Assembly: GCF_023078275.1 (NCBI RefSeq)
Contig: NC_062980.1
Span: 16,200,783 to 16,264,782, forward strand
From: Leguminivora glycinivorella
Lineage: Eukaryota > Arthropoda > Insecta > Lepidoptera > Tortricidae
Direction of reading: 5' to 3'
DNA: 64,000 bases
Shown here: piece by piece, positions 12,401-20,030 of the stretch
Layout: every line of letters starts with the position of its first letter
Position numbering within the stretch: the stretch's first letter is position 1
Position numbers and translations under genes: made by a program
Notes under the pieces: generated by a model
Seen by the model: the letters and a program-made list of their open reading frames with translations, nothing else
Told to the model about the DNA's origin: nothing
Databases searched by the model: none

Positions 12401-12508
12401 TAAAGCCGGGGAGCGTAGCTAGTGATTAATAATAACGTGATTCAAATTGTTTTTACAGAAGAAATGACACCAGCTTTGGCGCAAAATGACACAGAAGAAA
12501 AGAAATGA
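321..12508 (+). CDS. SLC17-family (sialin/Na-phosphate cotransporter-like) MFS transporter, gene 1; ten coding exons, first exon missing
   Basis: Multi-pass anion transporter of the SLC17 branch of the major facilitator superfamily, expected in plasma or lysosomal/vesicular membrane. Exons: 321-460, 2636-2815, 3527-3665, 4447-4664, 5047-5196, 5552-5684, 7494-7618, 11090-11212, 11735-11873, 12459-12508; all introns are GT-AG and the reading frame stays open across every junction (464 visible codons). Family hallmarks seen: YDWD followed by TQGLILSSFFWGY, the TM2-TM3 loop GGLLSKRFGGK, PASH in TM4, an NSPGDH...ERKYIE stretch, LSALPYIGMW, and NHLD-type SHLDISPNFAG. All twelve expected TM segments are covered; typical members are ~470-500 residues, so only the N-terminal cytosolic exon is missing (exon 1 starts in mid-codon; no suitable start or donor in 1-320). 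An NDT glycosylation sequon follows TM1. Substrate cannot be told from sequence. Paralogue of the gene at 40215-51422. Confidence 0.9.
545..660 (+). mobile_element. Truncated MITE-like repeat, related to 36308-36443
   Basis: Shares the phrases TAGAACTATTT, CATACATCAGAATAACA and CGCCCTCxTGACAATT with the TIR element at 36308-36443, but the ends are missing. Confidence 0.45.
650..893 (+). repeat. Dispersed repeat family A (ACTAGCTTTTGCCC...TTTATAATA)
   Basis: One of four copies in the window (also 18097-18287, 62891-63061, and inverted at 42065-42258). All share ACTAGCTTTTxCCCG, AACTATCTCCACTTAAAAAA, GTCGCTCCGTTTT and end CTTTCCCATTTATAAT. Probably a LINE or Helitron 3' part; class not determined. 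Confidence 0.6.
980..1112 (+). repeat. Dispersed repeat family B (CTTTATTTACATGAACAT)
   Basis: About 130 bp shared with 60578-60698: AACATATTTACA, GAAACTAAGAC, TAATGTCTAAAATAGG, CATTGTACCAAGGA, CTGGCGACATTTCCTCG. Likely the antisense 3' end of a retrotransposon. Confidence 0.55.
2636..2815 (+). CDS. Gene 1 exon b (TM2-TM3)
   Basis: 180 bp, phase 0 to 0. Acceptor ACAG at 2632-2635, donor GTAAG at 2816. Encodes IYDWDKETQG, TM2 (LILSSFFWGYIIMQIPGG), the MFS loop LSKRFGGK and TM3. The most diagnostic exon for the SLC17 assignment. Confidence 0.92.
3022..3133. repeat. MITE-like repeat family C
   Basis: In gene 1 intron b. Shares ATAATATTGTCTTC, CACCGCGATAGTTACTCATG and TTAGTTTTATTTC with 46086-46203; contains an internal inverted repeat (ATAAAACTATG / CATAGTTTTAT). 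Confidence 0.5.
3527..3665 (+). CDS. Gene 1 exon c (TM4)
   Basis: 139 bp, phase 0 to 1. Encodes GGWRLMCASRVLMGLSQAC and FPASHTLIGRW. The His of PASH aligns with the TM4 histidine conserved in sialin-like proteins; PAHERTS matches the usual PPxER loop. Confidence 0.9.
3764..3905 (+). pseudogene. RTE-type LINE ORF2 C-terminus, fragment
   Basis: Reads RVEVDLRELGVGENWRDTAQ, DRVKWRALVLEVRTHFGL, the terminal tail of lepidopteran RTE-like reverse transcriptases (W..AQDR..WR). Only ~45 codons remain. Ends in GCAAG/TAAG repeats. Lies in gene 1 intron c. Confidence 0.65.
4447..4664 (+). CDS. Gene 1 exon d (TM5-TM6)
   Basis: 218 bp, phase 1 to 0, acceptor TTTCAG at 4441-4446. Encodes GSMIGTIVAMPVSGILAE (TM5), TM6, and the cytosolic start of the central loop NSPGDH ... 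DEERKYIE, which is typical of the family. Confidence 0.9.
4779..4935 (+). mobile_element. tRNA-derived SINE in gene 1 intron d
   Basis: Head has an A-box-like GTAGCGGTCAAACACG and a B box GGTTCGATTCCC followed by GGCTTCGCCACCA; the body runs into a T-rich stretch. The cloverleaf is imperfect, so a SINE rather than a tRNA gene. Confidence 0.6.
5047..5196 (+). CDS. Gene 1 exon e (TM7)
   Basis: 150 bp, phase 0 to 0. Encodes PWRAIFRTKVFWVLVVTHIG and FFVDLPTYLERGLQ; the LPTY motif after TM7 is a family signature. Confidence 0.9.
5552..5684 (+). CDS. Gene 1 exon f (TM8)
   Basis: 133 bp, phase 0 to 1. Encodes SALPYIGMWIGSVASSAVCE followed by a basic loop RKILSVGVCRKIF, matching the conserved LSSLPY...W region and the RR/K loop of SLC17 proteins. 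Confidence 0.88.
5766..6034. mobile_element. TIR element family D (CTAGTTTCCTA)
   Basis: Ends CTAGTTTCCTATACTT and TAGTAGGAAACTAG are inverted. 269 bp, in gene 1 intron f. A related inverted partial copy lies at 31577-31767 (shared GGTGCTTTATTTCGTG, TAAAATATTTTATTT, GTGACGTCACT). Confidence 0.6.
6287..6556 (-). mobile_element. tRNA-derived SINE (family E), tRNA head partly deleted
   Basis: Minus-strand copy of the family at 19584-19917: body phrases GGTGAAGGAAAACATCG, GAGGAAACCGGACTAATxCC, GCTCCCATGAGxCxTGGCA and a GAT-repeat tail. The B-box segment is deleted but the A-box end (GTGGCCTAGCAGTAAGAG) remains. In gene 1 intron f. Confidence 0.75.
6835..6966. mobile_element. MITE family F (GGGTAATTTCGAAAG)
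   Basis: Inverted ends carry GGGTAATTTCGAAAG and CTTTCGAAATTACCC. Same family as 14214-14345. ~130 bp, in gene 1 intron f. Confidence 0.6.
7494..7618 (+). CDS. Gene 1 exon g (TM9-TM10)
   Basis: 125 bp, phase 1 to 0, acceptor TTTAAG at 7488-7493, donor GTAAG at 7619. Encodes FFGMSASLVVLSFLG and SGFNAAGFM (family GGF..SGF). Too short to appear as a long ORF; identified from splice signals and family order. Confidence 0.85.
7846..8037. mobile_element. Inverted-repeat element enclosing a tRNA-like module
   Basis: Arms ATCGCAAATTATAAA (left) and TTTATAATTTGCGAT (right) plus inner CGCAATG / CATTGCG are inverted. Between them GGCTGGCGCAATTGGTAACG and GTGGGTTCGAGTC resemble tRNA A and B boxes. In gene 1 intron g. 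Confidence 0.55.
8295..8534 (+). repeat. Dispersed repeat family G, 3' part
   Basis: Shares AATCGCTxCTAAAGGAAAAA, TATTTAAAAAATAT, CTTGATAGGTTC and GACACGCTCTTGGCCGG with the longest copy at 46513-47112. Inverted copy at 31236-31530. Class not determined. Confidence 0.6.
9355..9455 (-). repeat. Dispersed repeat family H
   Basis: Minus strand matches 41655-41755: shared GGCGAGCTCACTCCATCGTA, TTTGGCTAGTC, GTGG, TAATAAA. Probably a LINE 3' end; in gene 1 intron g. Confidence 0.5.
9540..9770 (+). repeat. Dispersed repeat with GACAGACAGACA and GGTTCCGTACCCT end
   Basis: Phrases such as ACCAAATTTCAAGTAAATCG, GTCAGACGGACAGACAGACA and a terminal GGTTCCGTACCC recall a very common lepidopteran repeat. 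Single copy in this window. In gene 1 intron g. Confidence 0.45.
9985..11089. other. Remainder of gene 1 intron g; no gene seen
   Basis: AT-rich. The open frame over 10853-11437 merely overlaps exon h; the rest shows no protein-like composition. Confidence 0.5.
11090..11212 (+). CDS. Gene 1 exon h (TM11)
   Basis: 123 bp, phase 0 to 0; acceptor TTTCAG, donor GTTTGT is non-consensus but usable. Encodes SHLDISPNFAGVLLSLTN, closely matching the NHLDIAPxxAG motif of the family, followed by ILTPIF. Confidence 0.88.
11283..11437 (+). repeat. Dispersed repeat family I (TCTTATCGCTAAAGAGCGAT)
   Basis: Matches 62020-62168: GGCACACCTCAGCAAGAGAT, ACAAAACAAATGATTATAAA, TCTTATCGCTAAAGAGCGAT, ACAACCTTxGG. 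Likely an antisense LINE 3' end. In gene 1 intron h. Confidence 0.6.
11735..11873 (+). CDS. Gene 1 exon i (TM12)
   Basis: 139 bp, phase 0 to 1, acceptor CACAG at 11730-11734, donor GTAAGG. Encodes SRWRIVFLTTAALSVITNTV then the polar tail SKRQPWDSP, the usual W..VF and QxW elements after TM12. Confidence 0.88.
12203..12424 (+). repeat. Probable dispersed repeat in gene 1 intron i
   Basis: TGTTTATGTGTGTTCGCCAT ... GTAAAGCCGGGGAGCGTAGC is a layout common in lepidopteran repeats; follows an 18-base A run at ~12160. No second copy in the window. Confidence 0.35.
12459..12508 (+). CDS. Gene 1 exon j (C-terminal tail and stop)
   Basis: Phase 1 start after TTTACAG; encodes the short polar tail EEMTPALAQNDTEEKK and TGA at 12506-12508. 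No polyadenylation hexamer was noticed close behind the stop. Confidence 0.75.
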
Positions 12509-12682
12509 ATTATATTGACAAGAAATGTACAGAGACATAGCAAAATACTCGTCCATATCCTTTAGTATGTACTGCTACAAATCGCATGCGAAATATCAAA
12601 TCAAGCATTTATCAAGATTTTGACCAAGATGCTTTGCTATGACGCAAAATGCACTTTCTAAACTTCTATTCGTCATTATCAT

Positions 12683-12835
12683 CCTCTCAGTATCGCCCAC
12701 TGCTGAGCATAGGCTTCTCTTATACTACACTACTTCTCCCAGTCGTGAGCTAGTCTCATCCAGTTGTGACCCACGATCTTCCGGATGTCCTCGAGCCAAC
12801 TGATGCAAGGCACTTCTTACAAGCGGCCACCATTC
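12683..12835 (-). pseudogene. RTE-type LINE tail, fragment
   Basis: Minus strand reads through to EAYAQQWAILRG-stop (GAA GCC TAT GCT CAG CAG TGG), the usual last residues of a lepidopteran RTE-like ORF2. Degenerate upstream. Just 3' of gene 1. Confidence 0.55.
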
Positions 12836-12846
12836 CGTTAAACTTT

Positions 12847-13417
12847 TACCCTTTTATTCATAAACATTCTCTAAAGTTATCAAGCCGATAATAGTTATTT
12901 GTTATACAAGGGGGCAAAGTTGTATTTTAACGCCGAGTGTGGAATTGAAAAACGAGCAAGTGAAAGGATTCTATAGTTGAACCACGAGCGAAGCGAGTGG
13001 TTCGAGAATAGAATCCTGAACTTGCGAGTTTTTTAACACACGAGAAGTAAAATACATTTGCACCCGAGTGTAACACAAAACTTTTCCCCTCACTATAGCG
13101 AGGAAACTACAACGCAAAAAATGCGTTTATCACTGCTTCCAGTAGTTCCATAGGTGGTAAATCATCTTTATTACTAGATTCACCTACTTTTATAAATTTT
13201 AAAGTAGTTAATTTGACTTTATTCAAGGTCAAATTACTTTACCCACTAGTGGATAAAATGCGTTTTTACCCGCTGGTATTAAAGGACAAAACACGTGTTT
13301 CCGAGCTAGAGAGGGGAAAAGTTCGTTTGTCCCTTTCCGACGTATTGGTGTGATAGAAAGGGACAAACGAACTTTATCGGCTTGATAACTTTAGTGAACG
13401 TTTATGAATAAAGGGGT
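12847..13417. mobile_element. TIR element, ~570 bp
   Basis: Ends are inverted over ~44 bp: TTATTCATAAACATTCxCTA and AAGTTATCAAGCCGATAA on the left are mirrored at 13370-13417. No coding capacity seen; a non-autonomous DNA transposon. Confidence 0.7.
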
Positions 13418-13485
13418 TAGTCCATTTGCCGTCACTCTGCCTAGCTCACGTCCCGCCTCTGCCTAGCAAATTCCATTTTAGTTTA

Positions 13486-13762
13486 GGGGCATTTTCAGAA
13501 TTTGGGTCCCCCCAAAATTAGCGTAAGTTGTTAACAAAAATTAACTTGATGTCAGTTTTGTGACGACAATTTTAAACATAAAAACTTTATAAAAAATTAC
13601 TTGTTTCACATTCTGAACGTAGATTATCGTTTAAAATTAATATAATTAACACAAAAACAATATTGTTATTGACATGCTTTATTATCGTCACAAAACTGAC
13701 AGTGACTAAATTTTTGTTAACAACTTACGGTAATTGATGGGTCCCAAATTCTGAAAATGCCC
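13486..13762. mobile_element. MITE with TTA target duplication
   Basis: 277 bp; TIR GGGCATTTTCAGAATTTGGG inverted at both ends, plus inner mirrored GTAAGTTGTTAACAAAAATT and CTGTCAGTTTTGTGACGA-like blocks. TTA at 13483-13485 and 13763-13765. A 3-bp TTA duplication suits PIF/Harbinger. Confidence 0.75.
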
Positions 13763-14213
13763 TTATGTGACGGATCTCGACATGCCTCACTAGATCTTGC
13801 ATCTGAATACCGAGCATGGCACGTTCCATGGATAACATACCTATTATTGCTGGTAACTGTAAATAGTTAGTATTGTAGAATTTGTATATATGTATATACT
13901 AATTTGTGCTAGAGTGTACATTGATTTTTATTGTAATGATTTGTAGTAGTTTAGTTAATATTTTATTGTATTCTAATTGATTCTATGTACTTATGACTAG
14001 TTTAGAAACTAACCACAACATTCAGAATTATTTTTACTATCATCCGTATTTAAATCTAGTCTTTATTATTTCGTGAATGTCATTGAGACTAAATTTATTT
14101 TAAAATAATAAAATGTAATGCCAGTACTTTTCATTTTAATCCCAGTTTATTTTATGACATAGCCATGTCATATCTACCCGAAAACTATTTTTTTTAATTC
14201 GTAAATTATATAG

Positions 14214-14345
14214 TAGGGTACATTGGGGTAATTTCGAAGTACAGAAATGCCAGGGTAATTTCGAAAGAGGAATCTCGATATGATGGAAATAATGGTAATG
14301 ACTTTCAAATTTAGACAACTTTCGAAATTACCTCATTGCACTCTA
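14214..14345. mobile_element. MITE family F, second copy
   Basis: Left end TAGGGTACATTGGGGTAATT, right end (reversed) TAGAGTGCAATGAGGTAATT; ends in TA, compatible with a TA target. Confidence 0.6.
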
Positions 14346-14367
14346 ATCATGTTGTAATATTTGTATA

Positions 14368-14493
14368 CGCCGTGTCTTGCGTGGGCGACGGTATTCGCGT
14401 CTCATACTTCCATATCGATAAGGTTTGATTTCGTATGCCTCGCATCGCCGTCGTGCGACCATCGCGCGACCGTCGCCCACGCAAGACACGGCG
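14368..14493. mobile_element. Harbinger-like MITE, copy 1
   Basis: 126 bp; TIR CGCCGTGTCTTGCGTGGGCG with its inverse CGCCCACGCAAGACACGGCG. Flanks ATA and TAA (one mismatch to the TAA/TAA of copies 2 and 3). Directly abuts the LINE fragment at 14494. Confidence 0.75.
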
Positions 14494-15387
14494 TAAGGCT
14501 TTTCTACAACGCGTTTGGGACGACGTCGGCATCAAACGTCGCTTTGCCAGCCTTCTAAATGCCGTTTCTGGGGCGGATAGAGCTAGGTTGGTCGCCGCTT
14601 TGGCGCCGGAATATGGTGCCTGGTTGCACACCCGCCCTCCCCTCCCCAAACTTTGGTACTCTCCTCGACAATAAATCGTTGCGGGTGGCCGTTGCTCTTT
14701 GTCTCGGCTGCGATGTTTGTGAACCACCCAGTAGTCCGCAAAATGACGACGTCAGACCGCCCCACGAGGATGGGGCGCGCCCCGACACAGCCCCCACAGC
14801 GCCCACCGCGGAAGAGGCCACTCACACCCCAGCAGGGGTGTCGAATGAAGACACACCACCATTGTGAACCACATCCATGCATTTGCTGCTCGATGGCGCC
14901 ACGCTCTGAGTTGTCACAGGAGCGCAGGGAGGTTTCCAAGGCACCACGCGAATGACATAATTCGTAGAGCACTGGAGTCAGCCAATGTCCCCTGTGTGCT
15001 GGAGCCTCCTGGACTTAGCCGGTCGGATGGTAAGAGGCCTGCCTTTTATGTCACCTGCGTTGGCACGTTTGCCGCCTCGCACCTCGGTCGCACCATGCGG
15101 GCGGCAGGAGGAGCTGCTGAGCAGGTGACAGCTCTAAAAAGGGACAAGTACTCAGCCTTGTCAAATTATTTATTCATACCTCTAGCAGTGGAGACAAGTG
15201 GGTGTTGGTGTATGGAGGCAAGAACTTTCCTCTGGGAGCTGGGGAATCGCCTGTAGGAGAAGGGTCTCAACCCCCGCTCGTGTCGTTCTTGACGCAGAGG
15301 CTGGCCATCGCGGTTCAGCGTGGAAACGCGGCCAGTGTGATGGGCATCTTTGCATCAGGAATGATGCGGGGTGGGTTATTTGATTAA
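14494..15387 (+). pseudogene. LINE reverse-transcriptase C-terminal region, broken
   Basis: Pieces in three frames read as the C-terminus of an insect LINE ORF2: DRARLVAALAPEYGAWL, FGTLLDNKSLRVAVALCLG, SAGRFPRHHANDIIRRALES, PCVLEPPGLSRSDGKRP, AAALKRD-type KRDKYSALSNYLFIPLAVET and finally AIAVQRGNAASVMGIF. Frameshifts near 14640 and 15220, a 134-bp insertion at 14728-14861, and an apparent internal loss after GKRP. Ends in a TAA-rich tail (15385-15455). Much more GC-rich than its surroundings, so the shadow ORFs on both strands here are not genes. Confidence 0.75.
14728..14861. mobile_element. 134-bp GC-rich insertion inside the LINE fragment, 11-bp direct repeats
   Basis: TTGTGAACCAC occurs at 14717-14727 and again at 14862-14872, bracketing 134 bp that interrupts the CEPH... 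region of the LINE. The insert reads as Pro/Thr-rich (RPPHEDGARPDTAPTAPTA); its source is unknown. Confidence 0.6.
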
Positions 15388-15557
15388 TGTATGTATGTAA
15401 TTTGTTTGGTTAAGTTTTTTTTTTATATATATAAATAATAATAAATAAATAAATATTGGGGACACCTTACACAGATCAACTTAGCCCCAAACTAAGCAAA
15501 GCTTGTACTATTGGGTGCTAAGCGACGATATACATACTTAAATAGATAAATACATAT

Positions 15558-16513
15558 GAAGGCATGTTTACAAAAACAACATAACTAACATTTTTTGCGG
15601 ATTTGAGTTTTTGGTATCATAGCATTCGTCTAAGCAGGATCTATACGTAGAGCAAAAGATAGTGTCCAAAAATGACCCCAATTGTCCACACTCAGTCCCC
15701 AAAAATATACCCATTTTGCAAAAACTACATATCTACATTGTTTTTTACAAAAAGAACATAACTGTGAACTCTTTTTAGCTTACGTAACGTTTTAGGTTAT
15801 GTAACTGGCAAATAAGTGTACGATTGTAAAAAAATGGAAACAAAACTATCGCGTTTGATGTACGTAACCTATCCAGAAGTTTCTTTCACATCTTAAAAAT
15901 AAGTGGAAATAACATTTCATCCCAGAATCGTTGAATAGTCTTACCCTAAAGAATATTGCTAAAATTTTTAAAAATTAAGAAAATGCCCAAGAACATCAAT
16001 TTAAAACGTGCTTATGAGTTTTCACTTCCTCTTAATCTTCACAAAGTAGGCGACTTGAGAAAATTGATGCAGTTTTTGGTCAAACCATCGAGCCATCAAT
16101 ACTACTAATCAATTTTGTATAATACGTGTCAAGAATCGTCGTCTCTGGAGGTAGATAACGATGACAACAGCAGCGGATGTGAAGATTAAAGTAGATCCAC
16201 TAGTTTAGTAAGATTAATGATAGAATACAAAACATAATTTCTATAGAAACTTGTTTTATTTTCTAACAAAAAGAACATAACTAACAAAATTTTACAAAAA
16301 CAGCATAACTGACGAACTTATTTTTCATATTTTTTCCAAAAATAATTGTCTTTGAGATGTGTAATCGTGTGTTTCGGAACTAATGGCCACTTACTTAAAT
16401 AACGTATACAACGTTTATGTCCAATAGTTAATATATAAGAAGACATTTAGTTTTTTTCGTTTCCTGTAAATTCATGTCTAGTGTAGTTATGTTGTTTTTG
16501 TAAACATGCCTTC
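15558..16513 (+). mobile_element. 956-bp TIR transposon with transposase remnant
   Basis: 29-bp terminal inverted repeats: GAAGGCATGTTTACAAAAAC at the left, its inverse at the right, each continuing into AACATAACT. Flanked by ATAT (15554-15557 and 16514-16517). The motif ACAAAAAxAxCATAACT recurs internally at ~15745, ~16263 and ~16296, like transposase-binding repeats. Carries the end of a protein-coding region (15950-16189). Superfamily not recognised. Confidence 0.8.
15950..16189 (+). pseudogene. C-terminal remnant of a transposon-encoded protein with premature stop
   Basis: Open from 15950; ATG at 15983 starts MPKNINLKRAYEFSLPLN and continues LHKVGDLRKLMQFLVKPSSH QYY, then TAA at 16106-16108. 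The same frame continues SILYNTCQESSSLEVDNDDN SSGCED to TAA at 16187-16189. The Lys/Leu-rich helix followed by a Ser/Asp-rich acidic tail is the kind of ending seen in DNA-transposon proteins; the family is not identified. Confidence 0.6.
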
Positions 16514-16517
16514 ATAT

Positions 16518-16600
16518 TTAAAAATATTTTAAGCGGGTTACTCACGTATTAAGTCGATATAGCGTTCGACATGTTTCGGTTCAATTTCGAGAACCGAAGA
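16518..16600 (-). mobile_element. LINE 3'-tail fragment (family K)
   Basis: Minus strand: AACCGAAACATGTCGAACGC, TATATCGACTTAATACGTGA, GTAACCCGCTTAAAATATTT. The same sequence makes the arms of the hairpin at 48091-48170. Followed by an 18-base GA run. Confidence 0.6.
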
Positions 16601-17104
16601 GAGAGAGAGAGAGAGATAGATACATACTTATATACATAGAAAACATCCATGACTCAGGAACAAATATCTGTGCTCATCACACAAATAAATGCCCTTACCG
16701 GGATTCAAACCCAGGACCGCGGCTCAGCAGGCAGGGTCACTACCGACTGAGCCAGACCGGTCGTATCCCTAGATTATTCATTATGTTTTGTCTAAACCTG
16801 AAGGATTATATTTTTGTAATTTTCTTGTCTTCCAAACCTTAAAAATATGTATCCCTATCTTTCAACATACAAAATAAAAGGGACACCAGTGGCAGCATTA
16901 AGCGACAATAATTTTCTATATTTGTGCATAAGGTCAGGTCCCTCGATACATAACTCGGAGTTACTAACTCCTGCTAACATATCATCATCCTCCTTGCGTT
17001 ATCCCGGCATTTTCCACGGTTCATGGGAGCTTGGGGTCCGCTATGACAACTAATCCCAAGATTTCGCGTAGCCACTAGTTTTTACGAAAGCGACTGCCAT
17101 CAGG

Positions 17105-17258
17105 CCCCGTAGCCGAATGGCATTTCTCCGACGCCAAACGAAAGCGATACGCCGCTGGCTCTGTCGCGCCAATACGCAAGCGCGATAGAGATAGATATCT
17201 ACTAGCGCTTCGTTTCGTGAGCGTTTCGTGAGCGATTGTGCCATTCGGCTAGCCACCC
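17105..17258. mobile_element. MITE family L (GTAGCCGAATGGCA) nested in SINE
   Basis: Inverted ends GTAGCCGAATGGCA and TGCCATTCGGCTA; splits the SINE phrase GACTGCCATC/TGACCTTCC. Relatives at 29437-29574 and, degenerate, 34944-35090 and 49313-49435. Confidence 0.75.
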
Positions 17259-17349
17259 TGACCTTCCAACCGGAAGGGTAACTAGGCCTTATTGGAATTA
17301 GTCCGGTTTCCTCACGATGTTTTCTTTCTCCGAAAAGCGACTGGCAAAT

Positions 17350-17485
17350 CGTCACTACTTTGAAAAAATCTCGTATCTCACGATGCTCCTCAAAGTTAAA
17401 ACGCAATAAGTCTATATGCATTCCATACAAACTTACTACAATTCATTGACAGACGAAGATACAAGTTTTTTAAAAAATAGTGACG
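17350..17485. mobile_element. MITE (CGTCACTA) nested in SINE, AAAT duplication
   Basis: 136 bp; ends CGTCACTACTTTGAAAAAAT and the inverse of CGTCACTATTTTTTAAAAAA. AAAT at 17346-17349 and 17486-17489 is a duplicated target within the SINE body. Confidence 0.75.
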
Positions 17486-17619
17486 AAATATCAAATGACG
17501 TTTCGCACATAAGTTCAGAAAAACTCATTGGTACGAGCCGGGTTCGAACCCGCGACCTCCGGATCGAAAGTCGCACGCTCTTACCGCTAGGCCACCACGC
17601 CTTTAACTCCTGCTAACAT

Positions 17620-18096
17620 AATAGGAATAAAATGTCAGCAGCAGCAAACATTGAGATGAAAAGCGACAGTATACATATTTTCTTTGAAAATTAAGATCTG
17701 TATTTGCTACCAATATACGATGAATTTCTGAATGTAAAAATTGAGAAACACAATATCCTGCGCTTAAGGTTTATCGATACATTATGATGTAGCAATTTGT
17801 AAATATTTAATAATGTGGAGTGAGTGGATACCAATATTGATGGATATGGATGCTGTTGAAATATGAGGAATCGCTTTTAACGCGTTTTCTTTTATCGAAG
17901 TATCGTGTAACATGAATGCTTTAATAAAACATTTAAAATAAACATGATTTTATTTTAAATAAAGCTACGGGAATTTAATACATGGTTGCTACAGACAGTT
18001 AAAGTAGCGGATCAAATAACGCTTCAGAAGTGGCTACTAATCTGTAATAACCGACAAATAAAAACAGATGATTGTTTGTAATAATTATATATATTA
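17620..18096. other. AT-rich intergenic sequence, nothing recognised
   Basis: No ORF of protein-like composition and no repeat shared within the window. Confidence 0.4.
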
Positions 18097-18287
18097 CTAG
18101 CTTTTGCCCGTGGCTTCGCCCGCTTTAGAAAGAGACAAAGTACAAACAGTAGCCTATTGTCACTCTTCATCCCTTCAACTATCTCCACTTAAAAAATCAC
18201 GTCATTTCGTCGCTCCGTTTTGCCGTGAAAGACGGACAAACAAACAGATACACACACACTTTCCCATTTATAATATTAGTATGGATT
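18097..18287 (+). repeat. Dispersed repeat family A, copy 2
   Basis: Starts ACTAGCTTTTGCCCGTGGCT and ends TTTATAATATTAGTATGG; the best-preserved copy in the window. Confidence 0.65.
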
Positions 18288-18748
18288 ACGGAAAATGAAA
18301 TTATTAAACTGACATTATGTGACCACGAACTGTACAAATTTATCTATATTTTGAAAAGTAGTTCACTCTTAATCAGTTAAATACTTTTGGTGCGTTGTTT
18401 CATCCGCTACTATTGATGCTGACATTGCTGACTGGGCAAATCATATCACATAATGTTTATCATTTAGTTTTTATATGATCGGCCGATCGTTGAACCGCTA
18501 GATCGTAAAGTTCCCGTATAATGTTTGGACTAAAATCGTAATATATTAAAACAATAGATACCTATACAGGTCAGGTTCTATAGAATTCTTAAGATGCCCA
18601 AAGGGAAAAACAACCCCCTCGTTGCGGGGCTTCGTCGATTAAAGAAACGAGAAAATGATTGTCACATATGATATGCCTAGGAATTTCACGTTTGCCTGCA
18701 CAATTAAGACTTACGACTGATAGTACTGATACACAAAGTCACTTTTTT

Positions 18749-18895
18749 TTAATTAGCCTCTTTTGTGTCCCACTGCTGGGCAAATGCCTCCCCTCGTTTT
18801 CTCCACTCGACTCTGTCGTCGGCGTTTTCCCACCATTTTGGGTAAAATGCGTCCAGGTCGTCCCGCCATCTCCTTTTTGACACAGTCACTACATA
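18749..18895 (-). pseudogene. RTE-type LINE ORF2 C-terminus, fragment
   Basis: Minus strand: KRRWRDDLDAFYPKWWENAD, DRVEWRKRGEAFAQQWDT, the characteristic RTE ending (W...R..GEAFAQQW). About 45 codons; upstream part absent. Confidence 0.75.
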
Positions 18896-19583
18896 ATAAA
18901 AAAATAGTTGTAAGAAACTTATGAAAGCAGAAACCGTAACCATAAGTACTGAAAAATGGAACAATACACTGCATGAAAAATACACAGGTGCTGCATTTAC
19001 GAGTACATGACATAATGTATGCAAATACTTATAGTTCATGAGGAAAACTATAGAAATCCCATTTCATGATGTAGCTCAACTTTTCTCCTAAGTATGTAAG
19101 TTCCAACTCTTTTCCATCACGAACCAATGGTTATTGTTACTATTACTAGAACGAGACACCTGTGGCTTGTTTCACCAAAGGAGACGTAGTACTACGCGGC
19201 CCGGCTCATACAAAAGTAAAAATTTTTTTAGCGAAAAAAAAATTTTCTTCTACTTTTTCCTGATAAGAATACGATACGAATACTCTAAATTGTAACAACA
19301 TAGATTGTAACAATTTAACAATTTAGAGTCCATTTTTTGACCGATAAGTAATATTGGAACAGTTTCAATATTTACTTGTTGAACAAGCAATGAACGCATA
19401 AAAAATGTCCTCGTGTTCACCATGGACGGGTGGTATTTTGAAGGGCTAACACATGATAGACGCGACAATAATATGTTTTTTTCTGATTGAATTAGTGATA
19501 TACTTGTCATTTTACGCTATACATAAGTACGTCATTTTACTCCCTTGTGACAAAATCTTCGATTTATTTTGATTGATATTAAA

Positions 19584-19917
19584 AGCGCTGATAGCCTAGC
19601 GGTATGTACGTACGACTTTCGTTCCGGAGGTCGCGGGTTCGGACCCCGGCTCATACCAATGAGTTTTTCGGAATTTATGTGCGAAATGTCATTTGATATT
19701 TGCCAGTCGCTTTTCGGTAAAGGAAAAAATCGTGAGGAAACCGGACTAATTCCAATAAGGTCTAGTTTTTACCCTTCGAGTTGGAAGGTCAGATGGCAGT
19801 CGCTTTCGTAAAAACTAGTGCCTACGCCAAATCTTGGGATTAGTTATCAAAGCGGACCCCAGGCTCCCATGAGCCGTGGCAAATGCCGGGATAACGCAAA
19901 GAGGATGATGATGATTA
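19584..19917 (+). mobile_element. tRNA-derived SINE (family E), full-length
   Basis: Head TAGCCTAGCGGTATG (A box) and CGCGGGTTCGGACCCCGGCT (B box), then AATGAGTTTTTCGGAATTTA, CGTGAGGAAACCGGACTAAT, GGATTAGTTATCAAAGCGGA and a GATGATGATGAT tail. Reference copy for the minus-strand copies at 6287 and 16981 and the truncated copy at 46225. Confidence 0.85.
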
Positions 19918-20030
19918 ATATATCAGATTTAGGCATTTTTTTTTTTTTACTTTTTTTTTTAATTTATTTATTTACTTAAATTACATTTACAAAAGTGCCA
20001 CTATTGTAAACCTCTGGGGTTTATGTAATA

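Larger units (their letters stand above)
15455..16765 (-). mobile_element. tRNA-derived SINE (family J), split by ~1.07 kb of insertions
   Basis: Minus-strand SINE like that at 30447-30690. Head at 16625-16765 (GACCGGTCTGGCTCAGTCGG, B-box GGTTTGAATCCC reversed), tail at 15455-15550 (TAAGCAAAGCTTGTACTA... GTGTAAGGTGTCC). Between them sit the transposon 15558-16513 and a LINE tail piece 16518-16600. Confidence 0.7.
16981..17603 (-). mobile_element. tRNA-derived SINE (family E) with 16-bp target duplication and two nested MITEs
   Basis: Complete minus-strand copy: head at 17520-17600 with GTGGCCTAGCGGTAAGAGCG and B box GGGTTCGAACCC, GAT-type tail at 16981. Bounded by perfect 16-bp duplications TAACTCCTGCTAACAT at 16965-16980 and 17604-17619. 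Interrupted by MITEs at ~17105-17258 and 17350-17485. The duplications show LINE-assisted insertion of the SINE, followed by two DNA-transposon hits. Confidence 0.9.

Noticed and set aside
14347..15383. Several overlapping ORFs on both strands in the GC-rich region
   Set aside because: They are shadows of the MITE and of the broken LINE ORF2; only the + strand pieces show LINE motifs.
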